A DNA stretch of 64,000 bases from Cellulomonas humilata. GTDB taxonomy: Bacteria > Actinomycetota > Actinomycetes > Actinomycetales > Cellulomonadaceae. Under the pieces are notes generated by a model. That model was given only the letters and a program-made list of their open reading frames with translations, had not been told where the DNA came from and did not search any database. The translations under genes and the position numbers were made by a program. Each line of letters opens with the position of its first letter. Position 1 is the first letter of the stretch. This document shows positions 20,654 through 28,717 of the stretch, one piece after another. Location of the stretch: positions 186,001 to 250,000 of the forward strand of contig NZ_JAUSVB010000001.1 in NCBI RefSeq assembly GCF_030814415.1, in the 5' to 3' direction.

Positions 20654-22170
20654 GCGTCCAACCGGATTCTCGGGTCGATCGACGCGTAGACGATGTCCGC
20701 GACGATGTTGGCGATGATGGCGAGCGTCGCCGTGATGAGGAGGTAGCCCATCACCGGCTCGATCTCGGCGTCGTTGAGCGAGCGGACGAACAGCTGGCCC
20801 ATGCCGGGCCGTGCGAACACCGCCTCGGTGATGACCGCGCCGCCGATGAGCGTGATGATGTCGATCGGCACGATGGTCGCGAGCGGGATCAGCGTGTTGC
20901 GGAACCCGTGCCGGACCACGACGGCCCGCTCCGGCAAGCCCTTGGCCCGGGCTGTGCGGATGTAGTCCTGGCTCATCACCTCGAGCATGCTCGAGCGCGA
21001 GTACCGCGTGTATGCGGCGAACGCGATGAGCACGAGCGTCGCGGTGGGCAGCAGGAGGTGGGTGAACGCGTCCAGCACGCCGACCCAGTAGTTGCCACCC
21101 AGTCCCGGGGTGCGGTCGCCGAACGTCGGGATCGGCCGCCCGCTCAGCGCCTTGAAGTAGGGCGGCCAGACCTGCATGACCTGGTCGATGAAGATCAACC
21201 CGCCGGTGATGAACGCCACCGCGGCGCCGGTGCGCGCGGAGATGCCCCAGTCCGGCCCGCCGTAGAGCCGGCCGATGAGATATCCGACAGCCATGGCGAG
21301 CAGGGCGAACCCGAAGATGATCCAGTTGTTGGGGTCGATCGAGTCGAAGACGACCTGCATCGGGAAGTACAGCGCCAGCCCGACGCCCACAGTGGTCAGC
21401 GCGGTCCACATGGCGCGGCGGTTGTGCACGCCCGCGAACACGGCGGCGATGGCCACGGCGGAACCGCCGGCGAGGATCAGCAGCAGGATGGGGCCGATCT
21501 GCGGCCGCTCCCACCAGCCCGAGAGCTGCAGGTAGGCGAACATCGCGAACGTCGCCGCGGCGGCGACCCCGAAGACCTGCCAGCGGCGTGCGGGTCGCCC
21601 GCCGACGGCGAGCGACCAGAACAGCCCGGCGACGACGGCGATGCCGGCGATCACCGACCAGGCGATCACGGGGTCCTTGAGGAAGTCGTTGAAGCCGATC
21701 GCGGCCCACTGCTTGAGCAGGACGGCGACCCAGAAGGAGGGCAGCGAGTAGAGCAGGAACGACAGGAAGATGATCCCGTAGTCGAAGCCGCTGTACTGCC
21801 GCAGCGCGCTGACGATGCCGACGGTGACACCGATGACCAGCGACAGGATGGTTGCGGCGGTGACCAGCTGCAGGGTCGAGCCGATGGCGTGCCCCAGCAG
21901 GTCCTTGACGGGCTGCATCGAGCGCCACGCGATACCGAAGTCGCCGGTGATCACGTTGCCGAGCCACTGGAAGAACCGGACCACGACGTTGGTGTCCAGG
22001 TTCAGCAGCTCGATCCGAGCCGCGATGAGCTGCTGCTTGTTCGGCGCCGTGCTCTCGCGCAGGTCTGACAGCGGGTCGATCGCCGCGTCGACCAGGACGA
22101 ACATGAGGAAGAGGGCCACGAAGAGCGTGGCCAGTCCCGCCAGGATGCGGCGGAGGAGGAAGTTCAGCAC
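20650..22170 (-). CDS. Oligopeptide ABC transporter permease (DppB/OppB type) with a large internal membrane insertion
   Basis: A 506-residue permease; the family usually has about 310-340. The N-terminus (FLLRRILAGLATLFVALFLMFVLVD) and the C-terminal core with QDYIRTARAKGLPERAVVVRHGFRN (EAA loop) and DAEIEPVMGYLLI are standard DppB. Between them, from about residue 165 to 345, lie roughly 180 extra residues with about five or six further hydrophobic helices and soluble links such as FDSIDPNNW and RLYGGPDWG. Start GTG 22168-22170, with GAGGT upstream. Two hairpins separate it from the upstream binding-protein gene, which would lower permease expression relative to the receptor. Confidence 0.92.
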   Translation of the reverse strand: MLNFLLRRILAGLATLFVALFLMFVLVDAAIDPLSDLRESTAPNKQQLIAARIELLNLDTNVVVRFFQWLGNVITGDFGIAWRSMQPVKDLLGHAIGSTLQLVTAATILSLVIGVTVGIVSALRQYSGFDYGIIFLSFLLYSLPSFWVAVLLKQWAAIGFNDFLKDPVIAWSVIAGIAVVAGLFWSLAVGGRPARRWQVFGVAAAATFAMFAYLQLSGWWERPQIGPILLLILAGGSAVAIAAVFAGVHNRRAMWTALTTVGVGLALYFPMQVVFDSIDPNNWIIFGFALLAMAVGYLIGRLYGGPDWGISARTGAAVAFITGGLIFIDQVMQVWPPYFKALSGRPIPTFGDRTPGLGGNYWVGVLDAFTHLLLPTATLVLIAFAAYTRYSRSSMLEVMSQDYIRTARAKGLPERAVVVRHGFRNTLIPLATIVPIDIITLIGGAVITEAVFARPGMGQLFVRSLNDAEIEPVMGYLLITATLAIIANIVADIVYASIDPRIRLDA

Positions 22171-22260
22171 GGGTGGGTTACCTCGCTGGGATGGGGCACC
22201 ACGGGTCGGGGGGATCGTATCCCTGCGGCCACCGCGGTCCGGGGTCGAACGACCACAGGC

Positions 22261-22307
22261 ACGTCACCGGGGCGCCGGGACTCGTGGTGCCGGCGCCCCG
22301 GTGACGT
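22261..22307 (-). terminator. Second intercistronic hairpin between binding protein and permease genes
   Basis: A perfect 18-bp inverted repeat (22261-22278 and 22290-22307) with an 11-base loop lies about 90 bases before the dppB start. With the hairpin at 22318-22354 it forms a tandem pair, well placed as a partial terminator or an RNA-stabilising element. Confidence 0.7.
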
Positions 22308-22317
22308 CTGACCGGGA

Positions 22318-22354
22318 GGTTCCTCCGCCGGGCTCAGAGCCCGGCGGAGGAACC
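22318..22354 (-). terminator. First hairpin directly after the binding-protein gene
   Basis: GGTTCCTCCGCCGGGCTC (22318-22335) is exactly complementary to 22337-22354; the real loop must take several of the central bases. It begins six bases after the binding-protein stop codon. Confidence 0.7.
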
Positions 22355-22359
22355 GTGGA

Positions 22360-24198
22360 TCACTCGGACGCGGCCTCGCCCGCGGTCCACTCCCAGAAGC
22401 CGTAGAAGATCGTCGGCGCGATCGTCAGCTTCGAGACGTTGCCGATCTTCTCCGGGTTCCAGGCGGTGACGCCGGGGAACTGGAAGATCGTCACACCGAA
22501 CGCGTCGTTGACGAGCTCGGTCTCGATCTGGGCCAGGAGGGGCTCCTGGTCCGCCTGCTCCGTGGCGACCTGGAGCTCGTCGAAGAGCCCGTCCACCGTG
22601 GCGTTGGAGTAGCCGTAGAAGTTGTTGCCTGCACCGGTGCGATAGTTCGCGTCCGACTCGGTGACGGCGGTGGAGGTCGACTGCCAGCCGAAGAGCGCTG
22701 CGTCGTAGAAGGCCGTCGCGTTCGAGAGGTCCGTGCCCCAGTCCGTCTGGACCTGGTAGGGCTGGACGTCGAAGCCGGCCTGGGCGGCCGACGCCTTGAT
22801 GAGCTCGTACTCGTTCTGACGGCGCGTGTTCTCCGGGTCGAAGAGCAGGCGGACCGTGACGGCCGGCACGCCGGCCTCGGCGAGCAGGGCGGTGGCGCCG
22901 GGGATGTCCAGCGCGAAGGCCTCGGCCTGGCCGTTGGCCTCGACGATGGGGTCGTACATCGGCGAGCCGGCGACCTGCGTGTACGAGTTGCGGAGCTCCG
23001 CGGTCTCGTCCAGCGGCTTGATCAGGTTCTCGAGGATCTGGTCACGCGGGATCGTCTTGAGGAACGCCTGACGGACCTTCTTGGCCTTCTCGGCGTCGCC
23101 ACCGTAGGTCGCCGGGTCGAACGGACCACCGTTGGCGAACTGCAGGTCGACGTGCTCATACGTGCCCTCGGGCCCGCTCGCGACCTCGATGCCGTCCATG
23201 GCTTCGACGGCGGCCTTGAAGTCGGCCGTGGCCTGCGGGTTGATGAGGTCGACCTCACCGTTCTGCAGTGCCTGTGCCTGGCCCATCGGGTCGCCGTTGT
23301 AGCGGACCGTGACCTTGTTGAAGACGGCCTTGTGGTCGCCCTCGTAGTCCGGGTTCGCCGTCAGGGTGATGAACTGCTCCTGCTCGAACTCCGAGATCTG
23401 GTAGGCGCCGCTGGTGACGAGGAGGTCCTCGTCGGACGGCATCGACGCGAAGTTCCAGTCGGTGCTCCACGACTTGGCGATCGGCGAGAGGTCCTCGACG
23501 TTCCCGTCGTTGATGGCGGCGACGAGCGCGTCGGTCGCCTCCTGGGCGTCCTCGATCCCGAGGGCGCGCTGCGCGACGACGTGCGCCGGCAGGTTCATCG
23601 AGATGGCCGTCGCCCAGTCCGCGAACGGCTTGGTGTAGGTCAGCGTGATGGAGTCGCCGTCGATCTCGGGCGTCTCCTCGACGAGCGCCATGGCGGGCGA
23701 GGCGGCGTCGAAGTAGACACCTGCGTCCAGGGCGTCCTGGTTCGAGATGTTGCCCTCGTCGTCGTACTCCGCCTCGACGTTGTTGAACTTCCCGCTCTGC
23801 GCGGCCCACTCGAGGAGGAGGTCGGCGGGGCCGGCGGGGGTGCCGTCGGACCACTTCGCGGTGTCGGCGAACGTGTACTTGATCTGCAGCGGGTCGTCGG
23901 AGACCTTCTCGTAGGTGCCGAACGACTCGTCCTGGACCAGGTTGAGGTCCTGGTCGTAGTAGTAGAAGCTCGAGTTCAGCAGGTACAAGATGACGCTGTT
24001 CGCCGTGGCGTTACCCGTGTTGCTGTTGCCGTTGGCCGAGTAGAACGGCTGGTTCCAGGCGATGTTGATCGACGTCTCGGTGTTGATGCCCGCGTCGTCG
24101 GTCGCTTCGTCGCTGCCGCCGCCGCTGGAGCAGGCCGCGAGAGCGAGCACGCTCGTCGCGGCGACCGCTGCGAACACGGCCTTGCGTGTGATCCTCAA
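22360..24198 (-). CDS. Oligopeptide-type ABC substrate-binding lipoprotein
   Basis: A 612-residue SBP family 5 protein and the receptor of the downstream permease/ATPase genes. The signal ends in the lipobox SVLALAAC followed by SSGGGSDE, so it should be a surface lipoprotein. TAKWSDGTPAGPADLLLEWAA, MNLPAHVVAQRALG and FDPATYGGDAEKAKKVRQAFL are conserved with its paralogue at 15044-16849. The start is a TTG (24196-24198) four bases after GGAGG. First gene of the locus; its long upstream region carries GGACA direct repeats that might be an operator. The substrate class is inferred from family; the specific peptide is unknown. Confidence 0.92.
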   Translation of the reverse strand: MRITRKAVFAAVAATSVLALAACSSGGGSDEATDDAGINTETSINIAWNQPFYSANGNSNTGNATANSVILYLLNSSFYYYDQDLNLVQDESFGTYEKVSDDPLQIKYTFADTAKWSDGTPAGPADLLLEWAAQSGKFNNVEAEYDDEGNISNQDALDAGVYFDAASPAMALVEETPEIDGDSITLTYTKPFADWATAISMNLPAHVVAQRALGIEDAQEATDALVAAINDGNVEDLSPIAKSWSTDWNFASMPSDEDLLVTSGAYQISEFEQEQFITLTANPDYEGDHKAVFNKVTVRYNGDPMGQAQALQNGEVDLINPQATADFKAAVEAMDGIEVASGPEGTYEHVDLQFANGGPFDPATYGGDAEKAKKVRQAFLKTIPRDQILENLIKPLDETAELRNSYTQVAGSPMYDPIVEANGQAEAFALDIPGATALLAEAGVPAVTVRLLFDPENTRRQNEYELIKASAAQAGFDVQPYQVQTDWGTDLSNATAFYDAALFGWQSTSTAVTESDANYRTGAGNNFYGYSNATVDGLFDELQVATEQADQEPLLAQIETELVNDAFGVTIFQFPGVTAWNPEKIGNVSKLTIAPTIFYGFWEWTAGEAASE

Positions 24199-24562
24199 TT
24201 TTCCTCCCGAGAAGGGTGGTGGGCTCTGTGGTGCTGCGCGGGTGTACCGCCCAGCACGCGGTCCAGAGATCCGCCGGGGTGTGGCGACACGGTAGTCAAG
24301 CGAATAGTGGACAAAACGGACAGTTCACAGAGCGCAACCCGATTGTTACGCGATTGATACTGAGCGGTACGTCTCACCATCTGGAATCAGCCGCATGGAG
24401 CCCCGCATGTTTCTGGTGCGTTACGAGAGGCGCGCCCACGGACAACCCCATCAGACACCATCCGAGAGCGTCGTGCTATAGCAACGGGCACGAGCGCCGG
24501 ACATACCGCCCCACCTGCGAGTCTGCCGTCCGTCCAGGTTCTCCGTCGGGGACAATCCTCGG
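24199..24562. promoter_or_regulatory. 364-bp divergent upstream region of the binding-protein and F420-oxidoreductase genes
   Basis: No coding sequence is convincing here. On the plus strand GGACAAAACGGACAG (24309-24323) holds two GGACA half-sites 10 bases apart in direct repeat, upstream of the minus-strand binding-protein gene. A regulator could bind there. At the other end GACAAT (24551-24556) stands six bases before the ATG at 24563, a leaderless-type -10 box for the plus-strand gene. The centre is AT-richer than the window average. Confidence 0.45.
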
Positions 24563-25027
24563 ATGGGCTTCACCTCGATCGTCCGCCGGGTCGGGCGCAC
24601 CCGCTGGTTCGCCCGGATCGGCCGGGCGACGTCTCAGATCGACCGCCGGCTGCACAAGGCGAGCCGCGGCCGGCTCAGCGTCATCGGCAGGCCGACGCTC
24701 CCCCACCTCGTCCTGACGACGACCGGCAGGACGTCCGGTCAGCCTCGCGAGGCCGTCCTCCTCTACGCGGTCGACGGCGACGGCTGGGTGCTCATCGGGT
24801 CCAACTGGGGACAGGAACGCCACCCTGCCTGGTCGGGCAACCTCCTCGCGGACCCGCACGCGACCGTCACCATCGCGGGCTCCACCACGCCGGTCGTCGC
24901 GACCCTCGCCGACGCCGACGAGCGCGCCCGCCTGCTGCCCGCCCTGCTCGCAGTCTGGCCCGCGTACGCGGACTACGCCGACCGCACCGACCGCGAGCTG
25001 CGGGTGTTCCGCCTGGCCCCGGCATGA
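24563..25027 (+). CDS. Nitroreductase/deazaflavin (F420)-dependent oxidoreductase of the Ddn family
   Basis: A 154-residue split beta-barrel protein. GRPTLPHLVLTTTGRTSGQPREAVLLY and WVLIGSNWGQERHPAWSGNLLADP are the hallmark segments of the DUF385/Ddn group (PF04075), which use reduced coenzyme F420 to reduce quinones or nitro compounds. The HPAW(S)xNL motif is intact. The ATG is preceded by a leaderless-type -10 box and has no Shine-Dalgarno. Its last codons overlap the next ATG (ATGA), so it is coupled to the GNAT gene. The physiological substrate cannot be read from sequence. Confidence 0.88.
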   Translation: MGFTSIVRRVGRTRWFARIGRATSQIDRRLHKASRGRLSVIGRPTLPHLVLTTTGRTSGQPREAVLLYAVDGDGWVLIGSNWGQERHPAWSGNLLADPHATVTIAGSTTPVVATLADADERARLLPALLAVWPAYADYADRTDRELRVFRLAPA

Positions 25028-25584
25028 GCGCTCCACTCATCGACAGGCTCACCCTCCCGACGCTCGTCGGGGACGCGGTCCGGCTGCGACCGTTCTCCCG
25101 TGCCGACCTCCCGCTGGTCCGCGAGGCGACGACCGACCCCCTGATCCCCCTCACCACGTCGGTGCCGGCGTTCGGCGACGACGACGCGTGCCTCGCCTAC
25201 CTCGCCCGACAGGCCGACCGCCTGACGACGGGCGCCGGCTACGCCTTCGCGGTCGCGGAGCGTGCCACCGACGTCGCCGTCGGGCACGTCTACCTCGGGC
25301 TCCGCGACGTCGACCTCGGCCGCGCGGCCGCCGGGTACTGGATCGCCCGCTCGCACCGCGGCCGCGGGCTGGCCGGGGACGCCCTGCGCACCCTGGTGCG
25401 GTGGGCGGTCACCGTGCGGGGCATCGACCGGCTCGAGCTCTACGTCGAGCCCTGGAACGTGGCGTCCGCCCGGACGGCGACCAGCGCGGGCTTCGTGCGC
25501 GAGGGGTTGCTGCGGTCGTGGCAGAAGGTCGGCGACGAGCGCCGGGACATGGACATGTACGCCCTCGTGAGCCGTCAGGCCTGA
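25024..25584 (+). CDS. GNAT family N-acetyltransferase (RimJ/RimL-like)
   Basis: A 186-residue acetyltransferase of the Acetyltransf_3 type. VRLRPFSRADLPLVREA at the N-terminus, AAGYWIARSHRGRGLAGDALRTLVRWA (acetyl-CoA loop RGRGLAG) and RLELYVEPWNVASARTATSAGFVREG are diagnostic. YLGLRDVDLGR fills beta-4. Members acetylate N-terminal or small-molecule amines; the target is unknown. The start overlaps the stop of the F420 oxidoreductase gene, and the end overlaps the convergent CGNR gene by ten bases, so the two genes share their 3' ends. Confidence 0.88.
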   Translation: MSAPLIDRLTLPTLVGDAVRLRPFSRADLPLVREATTDPLIPLTTSVPAFGDDDACLAYLARQADRLTTGAGYAFAVAERATDVAVGHVYLGLRDVDLGRAAAGYWIARSHRGRGLAGDALRTLVRWAVTVRGIDRLELYVEPWNVASARTATSAGFVREGLLRSWQKVGDERRDMDMYALVSRQA

Positions 25585-26057
25585 CGGGCACGCTGGCGGT
25601 AGGCGCGGGCCTTCATGACGTCGCCGCACTCGTTCATCGAGCACCAGCGTCCCGAGCGGTTCCGTGAGCCGTCGTAGTAGACCCACTGGCAGTCGGGGTT
25701 GGCGCACGCCTTGAGGCGGGGCCACTCCCCCGCGGCGTGCGCCCGGTGCACCTCGGCGAGCAGCCCGCCGACGACGTCGTTGGCACCCGCGGGCGCCAGC
25801 GTGGCCGCACCGGCACCGAAGGTGACGACGAGCGGGTGGGTGGCCGCGAGCGCGTCGAGACCGGCCACGTCGCCGGACGTGAGGTAGCGGCGCAGGGCGT
25901 CGCGGAACGACACCAGCGCGGCAGGGCCGTCGGCCAGGTGGTCGGTGCCGTGGAACCGGTCGTCGGTGTTGAGCAGCGCCCGCACGCGTTCGAGCGGTCC
26001 CGGGGCGACCCCGGGCTCGCTCCCGAGCTCGACCCACCGCAGCAGCTGGTCCGGCAC
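25575..26057 (-). CDS. CGNR zinc-finger protein, probable transcription regulator
   Basis: About 160 residues (162 if the first of two GTGs, at 26061-26063, is used; GGAGG fits the second). The N-terminal ABATE-like region has LLNTDDRFHGTDHLADGPAAL. The C-terminal stress-type finger has CANPDCQWVYYDGSRNRSGRW followed by CSMNECGDVMKARAYRQR. In the eponymous motif the family reads CGNR or close to it; here it is ECGD, so the asparagine is replaced. The four metal cysteines are kept. It is divergent from a hemerythrin gene over a promoter region with a palindrome, suggesting it controls that gene and itself. Confidence 0.85.
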   Translation of the reverse strand: MPDQLLRWVELGSEPGVAPGPLERVRALLNTDDRFHGTDHLADGPAALVSFRDALRRYLTSGDVAGLDALAATHPLVVTFGAGAATLAPAGANDVVGGLLAEVHRAHAAGEWPRLKACANPDCQWVYYDGSRNRSGRWCSMNECGDVMKARAYRQRARQA

Positions 26058-26068
26058 GGACACCTCCC

Positions 26069-26125
26069 TTGACGTCGTCAGCGGCTCGCCACCATAGTCA
26101 TCACCAGCGTACTGGTTTTACTGGT
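26069..26125 (+). promoter_or_regulatory. Hemerythrin-gene promoter with an operator palindrome at the transcription start
   Basis: TTGACG (26069-26074) and CATAGT (26093-26098), 18 bases apart, form a plus-strand promoter. ACCAGCGTACTGGT (26103-26116) is an ACCAG-N4-CTGGT palindrome sitting where transcription should begin. A further ACTGGT half-site follows at 26120-26125. The divergent CGNR protein is the obvious candidate binder. Confidence 0.55.
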
Positions 26126-26146
26126 GACGCACTGGAGATCCCGACC

Positions 26147-26833
26147 ATGAGAGCGAGACGCACGATGACCGCCGTCACCAGCACCGAGAAGCTCGGCTGC
26201 GACACCTCCGACATGCTCACGATCCACGCGCTGTTCCGCCGCGCCTTCACGGACGCCCCGGCCCTGGTCCGCGGGGTGGCTGACGGGGACACCGCCCGGA
26301 TGCTCACCGTCGCCGACCACGTCCGCGAGGTCGCCGCGGCCCTCCACCACCACCACGAGGGCGAGGACCTGCTGCTCTGGGACACGCTCGAGCAGCGCGC
26401 GCCCGCGTGCGCGCTCCACGTCGGGCTGATGCGGTCCCAGCACGCCGCCACGGCCGCGCAGCTGGAACGGCTCGGCGCGCTCATGGACGCGTGGGAGGGG
26501 TCGGCCCGTGCCCCCGAACGGGACGCCGTGGCCGCGCTGCTCGACGACGTGCGGGACACGCTCCTGCAGCACCTCGGCCAGGAGGAGACGCAGATCCTGC
26601 CGACGGCGTCCACGGTGATGTCGCAGCGGGAGTGGAGCCTGCTGCACGAGCACGGCATGGCGTCGGTCCCGAAGGATCGTCTGTTCCTCCAGCTCGGCTG
26701 GATCCTGGAGGTCGTGCCCGCCGACGAGCGAGCAGGCTGGCTGCGGACGAACCTTCCGGCGCCCGCCCGCCTGCTGTGGCGGCTGGTGGGCCGGCGTCAG
26801 TTCGCCGCTCACCGGGCGCGGGTCTACGGCTGA
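26147..26833 (+). CDS. Hemerythrin HHE-domain protein
   Basis: About 228 residues, starting MRARRTMTAV with GGAGA upstream. The four-helix bundle carries the metal ligands: H in TIHALFRRAF, HHHHEGED (HxxxE), H in RSQHAATAAQL and QHLGQEETQILP (HxxxE). This di-iron domain binds oxygen or senses oxygen, iron or NO. The C-terminal 70 residues (LFLQLGWILEVVPADERAGWL) form an additional conserved helical region seen in many actinobacterial hemerythrins. It is divergent from the CGNR regulator, and its end overlaps the convergent methyltransferase by ten bases. A stress or oxygen response is a reasonable inference only. Confidence 0.88.
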   Translation: MRARRTMTAVTSTEKLGCDTSDMLTIHALFRRAFTDAPALVRGVADGDTARMLTVADHVREVAAALHHHHEGEDLLLWDTLEQRAPACALHVGLMRSQHAATAAQLERLGALMDAWEGSARAPERDAVAALLDDVRDTLLQHLGQEETQILPTASTVMSQREWSLLHEHGMASVPKDRLFLQLGWILEVVPADERAGWLRTNLPAPARLLWRLVGRRQFAAHRARVYG

Positions 26834-27552
26834 CGGCGGGCGACGAACACCATCTCCCTGCCCGGTCGGTCGGGAGCCTCACGTACGTCGACGACGTCGA
26901 ACCCGACGCTCGCCAACGACGACTCGACCGTGCGCCGGTCCCGGAACCGCAGGGTCGAGTCCGAGGTCAGCACGGCACCGTCCGACGAGAACACCCACGT
27001 CGACCGGAACGTCACGAGCTCGCCGACGACGTCGGTCACCTCGGTCCACGTCTCGACCGGCCCGACCCCGTCGACGACGGTGACGTCGTGCGTCCCCTCG
27101 CGCGTCCACTCCCGCCACGCCTCGCGCTCCGGGACGCGGGTCTCGAACACCAGGTGCCCGCCCGGGGCCAGCGCGGCGCGGAGAGCGTCGAGCGTCTCCG
27201 CCCACTCCTCGTCGGTCACGAAGACCTGCGCGACGTTCCCGGTCATCGTCGCGACGTCCACGCCGACGGCACCCACGCTCGTCGCGTCACCGTGCACCCA
27301 GCGGACGGCGCCGGCTCCGGGCTTGCCCCGCGCCACGTCCAGCGACGCCACCGCCGGGTCGACGCCGATCGCCTCCAGCCCCCGGGCCGCGAGCATCAGC
27401 GCGAACGTTCCCGTGCCGCAGCCGACGTCGAGCACCCTGCGGGCGCCGAGCTCGTCGACGATCGCCGCGAACACGTCGAGGTCGCTGCGGTCCGGGTCGA
27501 GCGGGTCGTAGAGCTGCGCGAGGCGGGGCACCTCGAATCCGTCGTCGGCCAT
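26824..27552 (-). CDS. Class I SAM-dependent methyltransferase
   Basis: A 242-residue protein starting MADDGFEVPRLAQLYDPL. Motif I is VLDVGCGTGTFALMLAARG, followed by the acidic GVDPA that binds the SAM ribose and by LRAALAPGGHLVFETR (motif III region). The N-terminus and the ETRVPEREAW segment fit the generic Methyltransf_25/11 group. The substrate is unknown. TAGGGT seven bases before the ATG indicates a leaderless transcript. The frame extends upstream into the LuxR gene without family similarity, so the shorter start is used. Confidence 0.87.
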   Translation of the reverse strand: MADDGFEVPRLAQLYDPLDPDRSDLDVFAAIVDELGARRVLDVGCGTGTFALMLAARGLEAIGVDPAVASLDVARGKPGAGAVRWVHGDATSVGAVGVDVATMTGNVAQVFVTDEEWAETLDALRAALAPGGHLVFETRVPEREAWREWTREGTHDVTVVDGVGPVETWTEVTDVVGELVTFRSTWVFSSDGAVLTSDSTLRFRDRRTVESSLASVGFDVVDVREAPDRPGREMVFVARRQP

Positions 27553-27559
27553 GACCCGG

Positions 27560-27565
27560 ACCCTA
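27560..27565 (-). promoter_or_regulatory. -10 element of the methyltransferase gene, leaderless type
   Basis: TAGGGT on the minus strand ends seven bases before the ATG at 27550-27552. No ribosome-binding site is present between them. Confidence 0.5.
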
Positions 27566-27605
27566 GGAGCGCCGTTGACTGGACGGCCACCGGATTGCGC
27601 GGGTG

Positions 27606-28271
27606 CTACGGGCCGCCACGCCAGTGGTCGATGCGTCGGTGGTCCGGGACGAAGCCGTGGTCGACGCCCCACAGCACCGCCTTCGTCCGGCTCTCGACCC
27701 CGATCTTGCGGTAGACCGACCGGATGTAGGACTTGACGGTGTTCGGGCTGAGGTAGGTGTGCGCGGCCACCTCGGCGTTGCTCAGGCCCTGCGTGATCAG
27801 GGCGAGGACCTCCGACTCCCGGTCGGTCAGACCCTCGTCGCGCCCCGGCCAGTCCAGGCCGTTGGCCGGGCGGGCGCGGCCCGGCACCTCGCTGACGACG
27901 ACCTCGCCGGCGTGGACGGCCTCGAGGGCGGCGACGAGCTCGCGCGCCGGCAGCGCCTTCGACAGGTACCCGCGCACGCCCTGCTCCCGTGCGGCGGCCA
28001 CGAGGTCCGGGTGGAAGTTCCACGTGAAGACCACCACCCGGCGAGCGCTGGGGTTGCGCAGCAGCACGCCGATCTCCTGCTGGTCGGACTCCGGCTGCGC
28101 GAACGCGTCGTACAGCACGATGTCGACGGCGTCGCTGACCGGGGTGTTCGTGTCGATCTCGGCCACCACGACACGGTCCCGGTACTGGTCGAGGATCTTC
28201 GCGACGCCCATCACCACGACGTCGTAGTCGTCGACGAGCGCGACGGTGATCGGACGACCGGATGCGGGCAT
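27606..28271 (-). CDS. LuxR/NarL-family response regulator, orphan
   Basis: A 221-residue two-domain regulator. The receiver has the acidic pair D14-D15, the phospho-acceptor D55 in IVLYDAFA, T in VVFTWNFHP and K in YLSKAL, so phosphorylation looks possible. The C-terminal helix-turn-helix reads GLTDRESEVLALITQGLSNAE and YLSPNTVKSYIRSVYRKI. No histidine kinase is adjacent. TACGGT stands six bases before the ATG. The gene is divergent from the small GlsB/YeaQ membrane protein, with two CCCTAGGG palindromes 22 bp apart between them, which it may bind. Confidence 0.9.
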   Translation of the reverse strand: MPASGRPITVALVDDYDVVVMGVAKILDQYRDRVVVAEIDTNTPVSDAVDIVLYDAFAQPESDQQEIGVLLRNPSARRVVVFTWNFHPDLVAAAREQGVRGYLSKALPARELVAALEAVHAGEVVVSEVPGRARPANGLDWPGRDEGLTDRESEVLALITQGLSNAEVAAHTYLSPNTVKSYIRSVYRKIGVESRTKAVLWGVDHGFVPDHRRIDHWRGGP

Positions 28272-28277
28272 GCCTCG

Positions 28278-28320
28278 ACCGTAGACCCCCCTAGGGGTGT
28301 ACTGCTGCCGCCCTAGGGGT
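28278..28320. promoter_or_regulatory. Twin CCCTAGGG palindromes between the LuxR regulator and the GlsB-type gene
   Basis: CCCCTAGGGG (28288-28297) and CCCTAGGG (28311-28318) have centres exactly 22 bp apart, two helical turns, as expected for co-operative dimer binding on one face. The first lies just upstream of the regulator's TACGGT -10 box (28278-28283, minus strand). The arrangement suggests shared auto- and target regulation. Confidence 0.55.
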
Positions 28321-28362
28321 GGTCTGGTAGAGCCACACAGTCACTCCCAAGGAGGTACCACC

Positions 28363-28641
28363 ATGCTGGGACTCATCGTCACCGTCATCATCGTCGGGCT
28401 CGTCGCCGGGCTGCTCGCACGCCTCATCGTCCCCGGCAAGCAGGACCTGTCGATCGCCATGACGATCATCATCGGGATCCTCGGCTCGTTCGTCGGCGGG
28501 TTCCTCGCCTACCTGTTCTTCCGTGACGACGCGTCCGACGGCTTCCTCCAGCCCTCCGGGATCATCGGGTCGATCATCGGCGCCATCATCGTGCTGCTGA
28601 TCTGGATCCGCGTCGGCGGTCGTCGCTCGGTCACCCGCTGA
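28363..28641 (+). CDS. GlsB/YeaQ/YmgE family (transglycosylase-associated) membrane protein
   Basis: A 92-residue protein with three helices: MLGLIVTVIIVGLVAGLLAR, AMTIIIGILGSFVGGFLAYLFF and GIIGSIIGAIIVLLIWIRVGG. Length and the glycine-rich helix pattern fit the stress-induced GlsB/YeaQ family; the biochemical role is not known. An ideal AAGGAGGT (28349-28356) sets the start; the 22 codons before it in frame are not part of the protein. It is probably controlled by the divergent LuxR regulator through the twin palindromes. Confidence 0.88.
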   Translation: MLGLIVTVIIVGLVAGLLARLIVPGKQDLSIAMTIIIGILGSFVGGFLAYLFFRDDASDGFLQPSGIIGSIIGAIIVLLIWIRVGGRRSVTR

Positions 28642-28717
28642 TCGACGCCCGGCCGGTCCGTGGCCCGACCGCGACCGGCCGGGCCACCTGGGGCGCCCTG
28701 GTGCCAGACTGCGACGG

